Part shown: positions 1 through 5,707 of the stretch, one piece after another
Numbering within the stretch: position 1 is the stretch's first letter
How the letters are laid out: every line of letters begins with the position of its first letter
Assembly: GCA_009779395.1 (NCBI GenBank)
Contig: WREJ01000082.1
Location: forward strand, 1 to 5,707
Length of the DNA: 5,707 bases
Direction: 5' to 3'
DNA from: Coriobacteriia bacterium
Lineage (GTDB): Bacteria; Actinomycetota; Coriobacteriia; WRKU01; WQUG01
The notes under the pieces: model-generated
What the model saw: the letters and a program-made list of their open reading frames with translations, nothing else
Databases searched by the model: none
Told to the model about the DNA's origin: nothing
Made by a program: the position numbers and the translations under genes

Positions 1-397
1 CGCCGACGTCGAGCAATTTGCCTATCTGTCCGTCCTTGATGACGGGCCCGGCATCCCCGCAAGCAAGCGTGCACGTATCTTTGACCGCTTTAGCAGACAG
101 CAGTACAGCCGCGACCGCAAAACAGGCGGCAGCGGACTGGGACTTTCTATTGTTCAGGCAATTGTCAAATCACACGGCGGAGCTGTCCAGGTACGTTTTG
201 GTGCCGACGAAGTCCGCATACCCGACCTGCGCAGCAGCGCACCCAGCCCCGCCTTTGGCTGCTGCTTTACCGTCTATTTGCCCATTCCACCAACACCCGA
301 CCTCGATCGCATTCGCCGCATGGGACCACAGCCTGCCCAACAGCAACAGCAGCAGCGTCTGCGCATTCACCGCCGCCGCCCTTCTGCTGGCAGCTGA
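1..397 (+). CDS. Sensor histidine kinase, C-terminal ATPase part (5' end outside window)
   Basis: Open frame from position 2 to the TGA at 395-397, 131 visible residues; the start lies upstream of the window. It shows the ATP-binding (HATPase_c) half of a two-component sensor kinase. The G1 box is VLDDGPGIP (visible residues 11-19), the F box is FDRF (27-30), and the G2 box is GGSGLGLSIV (42-51), followed by the usual KSHGG stretch. These bind ATP for autophosphorylation of a histidine in the part not seen. The domain closes around the CCFTVYLP strand. About 35 further residues follow: proline-rich, then six glutamines in a row, then an Arg-rich end, a tail most kinases lack. The input signal and partner regulator cannot be told from this fragment. 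It is transcribed towards panC and is not part of the fol/pan run. The family call is firm; the specific kinase is unknown. Confidence 0.93.
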   Translation, partial: ADVEQFAYLSVLDDGPGIPASKRARIFDRFSRQQYSRDRKTGGSGLGLSIVQAIVKSHGGAVQVRFGADEVRIPDLRSSAPSPAFGCCFTVYLPIPPTPDLDRIRRMGPQPAQQQQQQRLRIHRRRPSAGS

Positions 398-462
398 CAG
401 CCAGAAAAGTAGTACTGAAAAAATACTCGAGGGAGCCTAGAGAAGGCTACTAAAGGGAGCCG
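398..462. terminator. Convergent intergenic region with possible weak terminator
   Basis: This 65-bp gap separates the ends of two convergent genes, where a bidirectional terminator would be expected. A 5-bp perfect stem with a 5-base loop is visible (AGCCT at 434-438, AGGCT at 444-448). On the minus strand it is followed, after 10 bases, by six T (complement of 418-423). The motif GGGAGCC occurs twice (431-437 and 455-461), so the central AGGCT could pair with either copy. The stem is short and the T run is not adjacent, so this is a weak candidate. Confidence 0.3.
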
Positions 463-1431
463 TTACAGAGGGAGATTGTCCAGCAAACGAACACTCCCAA
501 GCTGTCCCGCAAACATGATGCGTGCCCCCGTTTTTGGGTCAATTGCTGCCTCGGTCGCTGCGTCATTTGTCACGGTAAGCTGCGTCAGTGGTTCGAGGCT
601 GTGCTGGTCTACTATCGCCAGATAATCAACGCTGATGCTGTCATCAAGCAGCATGCGTGCTGCTTGCAGCAAAGGTGCGACCGCCAGCGTTTCTGTTGCA
701 GCGCGTACGGCATCACCTACGGCGTGCAGGGCGCGGGGGATGCTGGTGGCAGCGTTTTTCTCTGCTGCACTTAGATGGCGGTTTCTGCTTGACAGCGCAA
801 GACCTGTTGCGTCTCTTACCGTGTGGCAGCGTACTATTTTTGTTGGCAGCTGCAACTGAGCAGTCATATCTTCGATGACACGCAGCTGCTGGAAGTCTTT
901 CTCGCCAAAGTAGGCGTGGTCAGGCTTGACCAGGTCAAACAGCCTTTTGACCACCGTCACCACTCCCTCAAAATGCCCCGGACGAGCCTGTCCTTCCCAG
1001 CGGCGTGCCACGAGGCTCGGGCGCAGCTGCTGCTGGTCAGGCAACAGCAACTGGGGATAATGAGGATAGATTTCACGCACATCCGGTGCAAAAATGTAGT
1101 CGGCACCGTTTTCTACAGCAAGCGCATAATCTGCAGCAAGGTCGCGCGGATAGCAGTCAAAATCTTCGCTGGGGGCAAACTGGGCAGGATTAACAAAAAT
1201 CGAGACGATGACCTTGCGACAGGCACGATGTTGCTGTTGGTCGCGCTGCTGGGCTGCTGCCTGGATAAGCGAAGCGTGGCCAGCGTGCAGTGCCCCCATC
1301 GTGGGGACAAAACCGACCCACACATCACCGCTGCTGCCCCCAACCGCATCACGGGCTGTAGCAGCAAGCTCTGCCCTAGTTGAGATGAGCACGCGACCCA
1401 CCAAAGTAGCTGGATTGGTCAGACTCGTCAT
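463..1431 (-). CDS. panC: Pantothenate synthetase (pantoate--beta-alanine ligase)
   Basis: PanC joins pantoate and beta-alanine in an ATP-dependent reaction via pantoyl-adenylate, the last step to pantothenate (coenzyme A precursor); cytosolic. Numbering from the ATG at 1431 gives 322 residues. Visible family motifs are VPTMGALHAGH (about 42-52, the HIGH-type nucleotide site), VSIFVNPAQF (76-85), the EGQARPGHFEGV segment (146-157), YFGEKDFQQ (174-182) and GLALSSRN (210-217, the KMSKS-like loop). The family is usually about 280-310 residues. The excess here is an N-terminal lead plus Gln-rich inserts (QQRDQQQHR before the VSIF strand, and DQQQ). The frame is open up to a TTG at 1491, deep in panB. 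ATG 1431 overlaps panB by 56 bases. A GTG at 1390-1392, with GGTGG five bases upstream, would give 309 residues starting VLISTRAEL, close to the usual PanC N terminus. The start is therefore uncertain; the identity is not. It is probably translated by coupling from panB. Confidence 0.95.
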   Translation of the reverse strand: MTSLTNPATLVGRVLISTRAELAATARDAVGGSSGDVWVGFVPTMGALHAGHASLIQAAAQQRDQQQHRACRKVIVSIFVNPAQFAPSEDFDCYPRDLAADYALAVENGADYIFAPDVREIYPHYPQLLLPDQQQLRPSLVARRWEGQARPGHFEGVVTVVKRLFDLVKPDHAYFGEKDFQQLRVIEDMTAQLQLPTKIVRCHTVRDATGLALSSRNRHLSAAEKNAATSIPRALHAVGDAVRAATETLAVAPLLQAARMLLDDSISVDYLAIVDQHSLEPLTQLTVTNDAATEAAIDPKTGARIMFAGQLGSVRLLDNLPL

Positions 1432-2407
1432 CACCTGCGCCATTAAAAGCATCAATAAAGCCGTCAGCCGCATCATCGAGGAAAAACTCAAGCTCGCTGT
1501 CGGCGAATTCGGCTTCTTCGATCAGGTGTTCAACAAAAACCGAGGTTGCTTCTTCGACCGTGTTGGGGTCGATGCTTGTTGCCTGTGCGTCTGTGGGAAA
1601 AGTGCGCGCGCGCACCGCCTGGACGTACTCCCCCACAGCGTCAGTCAGAATGTCTGCGCCATCAAGAAAACGTTTGGCGTGGCGTGGCTTAAAGTCGCCG
1701 CCCAAACCCAGCAGGTCGTGAAACACCTGCACTTCGCCGTCGCAGTGCACGCCCGATCCAATACCAATGATGGGCAGCAGGTGCATCTGCGCCAGCTCTT
1801 CAGCAACCTCTGCGGGCACGCATTCCAGCACAATCGCGCAGACGCCTGCCGTCATAATGGCGTGCGCATCTAGCATCAGACGAATGATGTCGCTGGTTTC
1901 TTTTGCCTGTGTGCTATAGCTGCCCAGCGCATTGATAGACTGCGGAGTCAGGCCCAGATGCCCCACAACGGGTATGCCAGCGGCAACCAGGCTCTCGATA
2001 AGCAGCACTGCCTCGACCGAAGCACCCTCGATTTTGACGGCATTAGCACCTGACTGCGCAATCAGAGCAGCAGCGTTTTGCATTCCCGCATCATGAGAAT
2101 GCTGGTAGCTCATAAAAGGCATGTCGGCAATGACGTAGCTTGCAGGTGCGCCCTTTACTACGGCTGCCGTTGCCCGCAGCATGTCGTCCATGGTCACCGG
2201 CAGGGTGCTGTCGTAGCCCAGCGTTGTCATTCCCAGCGAGTCACCGACCAGTATCGCATCAACACCAGCTGTCTCGACAATGCCTGCCTGCATGTAGTCA
2301 TAGGCAGTGCACATGACGATGCGCTTTTTTGCCTGTTTGTACGCAGCAAAAGATTGTGTCGTAAAGTGTTTGCTGCCTGCTTGTTTGCCTGACTTTTGCG
2401 TGCTCAT
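1376..2407 (-). CDS. panB: 3-methyl-2-oxobutanoate hydroxymethyltransferase with long acidic C-terminal tail
   Basis: PanB transfers a hydroxymethyl group from 5,10-methylene-tetrahydrofolate to 2-oxoisovalerate, forming ketopantoate; it is the first committed pantothenate step, cytosolic and Mg-dependent. The 343-residue product carries the family signatures: TAYDY (34-38), LVGDSLGM (53-60), STLPVTMD (67-74), ADMPFMSY (94-101), VKIEG (124-128), VVGHLGLTPQS (147-157), and GIGSGVHCDGEVQVFHDLLG (215-234). By position, D56 and D95 match the metal ligands, K125 and E127 the substrate-site pair, and E195 the catalytic acid of the E. coli enzyme. The family normally ends near residue 270 of this protein. 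About 70 further residues follow with 19 Asp/Glu and a single Arg. The start ATG is fixed by a strong AGAAGGA ribosome site 5 bases upstream. The 3' end overlaps panC; 84 bp separate it from folPK. Confidence 0.97.
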   Translation of the reverse strand: MSTQKSGKQAGSKHFTTQSFAAYKQAKKRIVMCTAYDYMQAGIVETAGVDAILVGDSLGMTTLGYDSTLPVTMDDMLRATAAVVKGAPASYVIADMPFMSYQHSHDAGMQNAAALIAQSGANAVKIEGASVEAVLLIESLVAAGIPVVGHLGLTPQSINALGSYSTQAKETSDIIRLMLDAHAIMTAGVCAIVLECVPAEVAEELAQMHLLPIIGIGSGVHCDGEVQVFHDLLGLGGDFKPRHAKRFLDGADILTDAVGEYVQAVRARTFPTDAQATSIDPNTVEEATSVFVEHLIEEAEFADSELEFFLDDAADGFIDAFNGAGDDESDQSSYFGGSRAHLN

Positions 2408-2491
2408 GGCTGTCCTTCTCTCGTGCTGGTGGTCCTTGTGCCCGGCGGTACCTACTGTGTGACGGGCGCCCTCTAGTCTAGCGCATCTTGC
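2408..2491 (-). other. 84-bp spacer between folPK and panB
   Basis: This is the only sizeable gap within the minus-strand run. It carries the panB ribosome site near its downstream end and an 8-bp palindrome, GGGCGCCC, at 2464-2471. I see no convincing -35/-10 pair and no hairpin with a T run. It could hold a weak internal promoter or simply be a spacer; the sequence alone does not decide. Confidence 0.35.
2413..2419 (-). promoter_or_regulatory. Ribosome binding site of panB
   Basis: AGAAGGA on the minus strand lies 5 bases before the ATG at 2405-2407. It is the clearest Shine-Dalgarno sequence in the window. It supports the chosen panB start and suggests panB is translated independently of folPK, unlike the closely packed genes upstream. 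Confidence 0.75.
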
Positions 2492-3889
2492 CTAGCTGCG
2501 TTCCTGCTTTTTTGCAAGTTCACTTTCGAGGGCAGCAAAGGGCAAGCGTGCGATGACAGCTCCCTCGCGTGCCTCTGCTATGGACAGACTCCCTCTGCTG
2601 GTCGTGCTGCTGGTCTTGCTGAAGTCGTCCGTTATTTGACGCAGAGGTTCGACAACAAAAGCACGCTCTGCCATACGTGGGTGCGGCAGCACAAGCAGCG
2701 GCAAGTCAAGGCGGCACTCCCCATAGGTGAGCAGGTCCAAATCGATGATGCGCGGGCCATTGGGACGCAGCTTTTCGCGCCCCATGTCGACCTCAATCGC
2801 CTGTAGATAGGCAAACAAGGCCAAGGGCTGCAGCCGCGTCTGCAAACGACAGACCGTGTTGATAAAAGGTTGCTGGTCGCGCACGTACGCAGGCTCGCTC
2901 AGGACTGGGTCAGCAATCGCCTCGATGCGCGTCAGGGGGAGTCGGTCCATTCCCTGCAAGGCCGTTGCCACATTGCTCATGGCAGCACCGAGGTTCGACC
3001 CCAGTGCAACATAGGCAGTAGTACTCTGCTGGTTTGTGAGTGCGCTTAGTGCACCTGTGGTAGCTGCTATGTTATGCACGCGCAGAATATCGCTGCCACT
3101 GGACGCAAGGGCAGCTGCCATCTGCGCCGAAGCCTCGTCGCGCTGCAGGGGGTCTTTAATACCAAAAACACTGCCAATAAAAGATTTGCGCGACACACCA
3201 ACTAGCAGACGATAGCCTGCATGATGAATGCGCTGTGCCAGTGTATCTGTGTGCAAAAACAACTCGAGGTTATGTTCTTTTGTCTTGCCAAAGCCAAAAC
3301 CTGGGTCAAGTATTATCTTTTCTGCTGCAATTCCTGCTGCCTCAAGGCGACGTGCCCCTTCCAGCAGATAGTCGCCGACTTCTTGCACAACATCAATGTA
3401 GAAAGGGTCGTCTTGCATGGTGCGTGGCTCGCCTGCCATGTGCATCAGCACACAGTCAGCACCGCTGTTGCGCGCAACAGCAATCATGTCGCTGTCACGA
3501 AAGCCACTGATGTCGTTAATGGTACGCACGCCTGCAGCGACTGCAGCAGCAGCAACGGGCGCGTGGTAGGTATCAATCGACAGATGCAGGTCGGGCAGTT
3601 CTGCGCGCAAGCGTTTGATGGTTGGCAGCACACGCGCGAGTTCTGCTTTGGCAGTGAGGGGTTCTGCGCCAGGACGTGAGGACTGACCGCCAACATCGAT
3701 GATGTCAGCAGCAGCGGCGTACATTTCATGGACAAACTCCGCCGCTTGTTCGGGGCAGTTGTACATGCCGCCATCACTGAAAGAATCAGGCGTCAGATTC
3801 AGCACGCCCATCAACTGAACAGATGCTTGAGCTGGGACCTGGGGCGCCCCTTCGCCAGTGGTACGGCCAGTGGTACGGGCGGGATTCAT
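2492..3889 (-). CDS. folP-folK: Bifunctional dihydropteroate synthase / HPPK (FolP-FolK fusion)
   Basis: One 465-residue frame holds two folate enzymes. Residues about 25-285 are dihydropteroate synthase: MGVLNLTPDSFSDGG (27-41), IDVGGQSSRPGA (64-75), SIDTY (104-108), INDISGF (124-130), LDPGFGFGK (194-202), VSRKSFIG (232-239) and RVHN (270-273). N31, D106, N125, D195, K235, R270 and H272 match known active-site positions. Residues about 290-420 are 6-hydroxymethyl-dihydropterin pyrophosphokinase: AYVALGSNLG (292-301), NGPRIIDLDLL (377-387, D383 and D385 as metal ligands), LPHPRM (401-406). HPPK makes the pyrophosphate ester that DHPS joins to p-aminobenzoate, so consecutive steps are fused, though in reverse order along the chain. 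A short linker with no aldolase domain lies between them. About 45 low-complexity residues end the protein. The ATG abuts the folE stop (TAGATG) with no clear ribosome site, so reinitiation is likely. Both halves look intact. DHPS is the sulfonamide target. Confidence 0.96.
   Translation of the reverse strand: MNPARTTGRTTGEGAPQVPAQASVQLMGVLNLTPDSFSDGGMYNCPEQAAEFVHEMYAAAADIIDVGGQSSRPGAEPLTAKAELARVLPTIKRLRAELPDLHLSIDTYHAPVAAAAVAAGVRTINDISGFRDSDMIAVARNSGADCVLMHMAGEPRTMQDDPFYIDVVQEVGDYLLEGARRLEAAGIAAEKIILDPGFGFGKTKEHNLELFLHTDTLAQRIHHAGYRLLVGVSRKSFIGSVFGIKDPLQRDEASAQMAAALASSGSDILRVHNIAATTGALSALTNQQSTTAYVALGSNLGAAMSNVATALQGMDRLPLTRIEAIADPVLSEPAYVRDQQPFINTVCRLQTRLQPLALFAYLQAIEVDMGREKLRPNGPRIIDLDLLTYGECRLDLPLLVLPHPRMAERAFVVEPLRQITDDFSKTSSTTSRGSLSIAEAREGAVIARLPFAALESELAKKQERS
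3854..3877. repeat. Perfect 12-bp tandem duplication in folPK 5' end
   Basis: The unit GCCAGTGGTACG occurs twice in direct succession (3854-3865 and 3866-3877). On the coding strand it encodes the repeat RTTG-RTTG at residues 5-12 of the FolP-FolK protein, ahead of the first conserved DHPS motif. Being a multiple of three, it keeps the frame. It lies in a poorly conserved leader and probably arose by slippage. Confidence 0.9.
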
Positions 3890-4456
3890 CTAGCTGGCTC
3901 GGATAAGGGCAAGTGCCTCTGCGCGGGTCTTTGAGTCGTCGCGGAAGATGCCGCGAACCGCGCTGGTAATGGTTTCGGCGCCTGGCTTGCGCACGCCACG
4001 CATCGACATGCACAGGTGCTCGGCTTCGATGACAACAATCACTCCCAGCGGGTCAAGGTGCTCGACGATGCTTTCAGCGATTTGCGAGGTCAGACGTTCT
4101 TGCACCTGCGGCCGGCGCGCAAAAACCTCGACAACACGCGCTAGTTTTGACAGTCCGCAAATCCGCCCGCTGTGACCGGGAATATAGGCAACATGCGCCT
4201 TGCCCACAAAGGGCGTCAGGTGATGCTCGCACAAAGAATACAGCGGAATATCACGCAGCAAGACCATTTCTTGGTGGCGTTCGTTAAAGGTCGTCTTAAA
4301 GTGCTCGGCGCAGTCCTCGGCAAGACCACCACAGATTTCTGCGTACAGGGCAGCCACGCGCGCCGGCGTGTCTTTCAGCCCTTCGCGCTGGACGTCCTCG
4401 CCAATCCCCTCAAGGATTAAGCGCACGCCTTCTTCGATTTTGAGTCGGTCCATCAT
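3890..4456 (-). CDS. folE: GTP cyclohydrolase I
   Basis: FolE opens the purine ring of GTP to give 7,8-dihydroneopterin triphosphate and formate, the entry step of tetrahydrofolate synthesis; it is a cytosolic zinc homodecamer in known members. The 188-residue product has the usual bacterial length and all key motifs: EGLKDTPARVA (25-35), YSLCEHHLTPF (73-83), GLSKLARVVE (101-110), RLTSQIAE (121-128), EAEHLCMSMRGVRKPGA (144-160). C76, H79 and C149 are the zinc ligands; H78 and H147 match the catalytic histidines. Two ATG codons stand side by side (4454-4456 and 4451-4453). The first overlaps the ftsH stop in an ATGA junction; the second would start in a TGATG junction. Only a weak GAAG lies upstream, so translation is probably coupled to ftsH. 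Its stop TAG directly precedes the folPK start. Nothing looks damaged. Confidence 0.98.
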   Translation of the reverse strand: MMDRLKIEEGVRLILEGIGEDVQREGLKDTPARVAALYAEICGGLAEDCAEHFKTTFNERHQEMVLLRDIPLYSLCEHHLTPFVGKAHVAYIPGHSGRICGLSKLARVVEVFARRPQVQERLTSQIAESIVEHLDPLGVIVVIEAEHLCMSMRGVRKPGAETITSAVRGIFRDDSKTRAEALALIRAS

Positions 4457-5707
4457 AGTGCTTCTGTGCTGCTGTTAGTGGTGGGCTCACTCGACGGAGG
4501 AACTTCGCCCAGTTCAGGGATTTTTACGCGCACCTGAATTTTTCCGGTCGCAAGAACTTTCTCGAGGTCTTCCCCTTCGAGGGTTTCGTTTTTCATCAGT
4601 TCGTCTGCCATGTAAACCAGCATTTCGTGCTCGCGCACCAAGATGTCACGGGCGCGTTCGTAGCCCTCGTTGATGATGCGCGCAACCTCGCGGTCAATGG
4701 TTGCGGCCGTCTCTTCTCCGTGGTCGGCACCCTTAGCAAAGTCACGACCCAAAAAGACGTTCTCGGGTTCTTCGCCAAAGGACTGCGGACCTAAAACATC
4801 GCTCATGCCAAAGCGCATGACCATGTCTTTGGCGATTTTTGTCGCCCGTTCAATGTCGTTTGCTGCACCAGTAGTCACGTCCCCCGAAGTTATCTCTTCG
4901 GCAGCACGTCCGGAAAGTAGAACAGCAATGTCATCAAGCATTTCCTTCTTTGACTTTAAAAAGCGATCCTCTGTCGGCAGCTGCCAGGTTGCCCCAAGCG
5001 ATCCACCGCGCGGAATAATGGTTACCTTGTGGACAGGGTCGCTGTGCGGCGTGTAGTGCCCAACAATGGCATGTCCTGCCTCGTGATAGGCAATGGTCAG
5101 CTTCTCTCCTTCAGAGATCAGCCTACTTTTGCGCTCGGGTCCCATCAACACGCGGTCGATGCCCTCTTCGACGTCAATCATTTCGATTTTTTCTTTATTG
5201 GCACGGGCAGCAAGCAGTGCAGCCTCGTTCAGCAGATTCTGCAGGTCAGCACCCGTATAGCCTGGCGTGCGGCGCGCAATAACGTTGAGGTCAACATCGT
5301 CGGCAAGCGGCTTATTTTTTGCGTGCACTGCAAGAATCGCCGCGCGACCTTTCAGGTCGGGACGGTCAACAATAATCTGACGGTCAAAACGACCAGGACG
5401 CAGCAGAGCAGGGTCGAGCACGTCAGGGCGGTTTGTTGCAGCCAACAAGATAACATTGTCCTGCATTTCAAAGCCGTCCATCTCGACTAGCAGGGCGTTG
5501 AGGGTCTGTTCGCGCTCGTCATGACCGCCGCCCAAGCCGGCACCACGCTGACGACCGACCGCGTCGATTTCGTCCATAAAAATGATGGCAGGGGCTTCGG
5601 CCTTTGCCTGTTCAAACAAATCGCGCACACGACTTGCACCCACGCCGACAAACATCTCGACAAAGTCTGAACCAGAAATGGTAAAGTAAGGCACGTCTGC
5701 CTCGCCG
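4453..5707 (-). CDS. ftsH: ATP-dependent zinc metalloprotease FtsH (5' end outside window)
   Basis: FtsH is a hexameric membrane-anchored AAA+ protease that degrades misassembled membrane proteins and selected regulators. The visible 417 residues begin at GEADVPYF, about a dozen residues after where Walker A would lie, so the membrane anchor and Walker A are outside the window. Visible are the pore loop MFVG (18-21), Walker B IIFMDEID (41-48), the second region of homology ATNRPDVLDPALLRPGRFDR (90-109), zinc site HEAGH (208-212) and the third ligand D284 in GAANDIERAT. The C terminus is a short Ser/Thr/Pro-rich tail ending STEAL. The valine codon GTG at 5692-5694 is internal, not a start, because conserved sequence continues before it. 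It overlaps folE by 4 bases and heads the folate/pantothenate run. An ftsH-fol arrangement is known from other Gram-positive genomes. Motifs appear intact. Confidence 0.98.
   Translation of the reverse strand, partial: GEADVPYFTISGSDFVEMFVGVGASRVRDLFEQAKAEAPAIIFMDEIDAVGRQRGAGLGGGHDEREQTLNALLVEMDGFEMQDNVILLAATNRPDVLDPALLRPGRFDRQIIVDRPDLKGRAAILAVHAKNKPLADDVDLNVIARRTPGYTGADLQNLLNEAALLAARANKEKIEMIDVEEGIDRVLMGPERKSRLISEGEKLTIAYHEAGHAIVGHYTPHSDPVHKVTIIPRGGSLGATWQLPTEDRFLKSKKEMLDDIAVLLSGRAAEEITSGDVTTGAANDIERATKIAKDMVMRFGMSDVLGPQSFGEEPENVFLGRDFAKGADHGEETAATIDREVARIINEGYERARDILVREHEMLVYMADELMKNETLEGEDLEKVLATGKIQVRVKIPELGEVPPSSEPTTNSSTEAL

Noticed and set aside
18..440. Plus-strand open frame of 140 codons at the window start
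   Set aside because: It overlaps, in a different frame, the histidine kinase ATPase domain whose G1, F and G2 boxes are unmistakable.
823..1383. Plus-strand open frame of 186 codons opposite panC
   Set aside because: Antisense to a fully motif-supported panC; no recognisable domain.
1208..1873. Long plus-strand open frame (221 codons) across the panB/panC junction
   Set aside because: It is antisense to two well-supported genes, has low-complexity Ala/Cys/Arg-rich content, no family motif and no ribosome site. It is a by-product of codon bias in the real genes.
2464..2471. Palindrome GGGCGCCC in the folPK-panB gap, also present at 3842-3849
   Set aside because: Short, loop-free GC palindromes are common at this base composition; the second copy is inside coding sequence, so an operator role is unsupported.
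3221..3679. Plus-strand open frame of 152 codons opposite folP
   Set aside because: Antisense shadow of the DHPS domain; Cys/His-rich appearance comes from reverse reading of Ala and Met codons and has no ordered metal-binding motif.
3680..3700. Gln instead of Glu in the DHPS motif GGQSSRPGA as a possible activity or drug-resistance change
   Set aside because: This position varies among bacterial DHPS (for example Val in Staphylococcus aureus); all other catalytic positions are intact, so no inference is justified.
5029..5490. Plus-strand open frame of 153 codons opposite ftsH
   Set aside because: Antisense to the AAA+ and protease regions of ftsH with no family signature.
5692..5694. GTG as a possible start of a short FtsH
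   Set aside because: The four codons before it continue the conserved AAA+ sequence (GEAD-VPYF), so the gene clearly runs off the window edge.

Overview
The window looks like a piece of an actinobacterial chromosome. GC content is moderate to high by eye, and the codons favour G or C at third positions. The FtsH and HPPK/DHPS sequences would fit an actinomycetote, perhaps of the Coriobacteriia. That placement is inferred from sequence style only, with no database search, and should be treated as weak. Nothing in the window suggests a plasmid, phage, transposon or CRISPR array.

Layout: positions 1-397 (+ strand) hold the 3' end of a sensor histidine kinase gene. It meets, tail to tail across 65 bp, a five-gene run on the minus strand. 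Read in the direction of transcription (high to low coordinates), this run is ftsH (5' end cut by the window edge), folE, a folP-folK fusion, panB and panC. The first three are packed with no spacing: ftsH/folE share an ATGA overlap, and the folE stop touches the folPK start. An 84-bp gap with a good Shine-Dalgarno sequence precedes panB. The 5' end of panC is nested in the 3' end of panB. No stretch over 300 bp lacks a gene.

Function: folE makes dihydroneopterin triphosphate from GTP. The FolP-FolK fusion pyrophosphorylates 6-hydroxymethyl-dihydropterin and condenses it with p-aminobenzoate, giving dihydropteroate. The step between them (dihydroneopterin aldolase, FolB) is not encoded here. 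PanB uses 5,10-methylene-tetrahydrofolate to hydroxymethylate ketoisovalerate, so the folate genes supply the cofactor of the first pantothenate enzyme. PanC then joins pantoate to beta-alanine. No panD or panE is in view. FtsH, the membrane AAA+ zinc protease, leads the run.

I found no previously undescribed system. The points most worth a second look are an unusually long acidic C-terminal tail on PanB that overlaps panC, the FolP-FolK domain order without a FolB partner, and a perfect 12-bp tandem duplication just inside the folPK reading frame.
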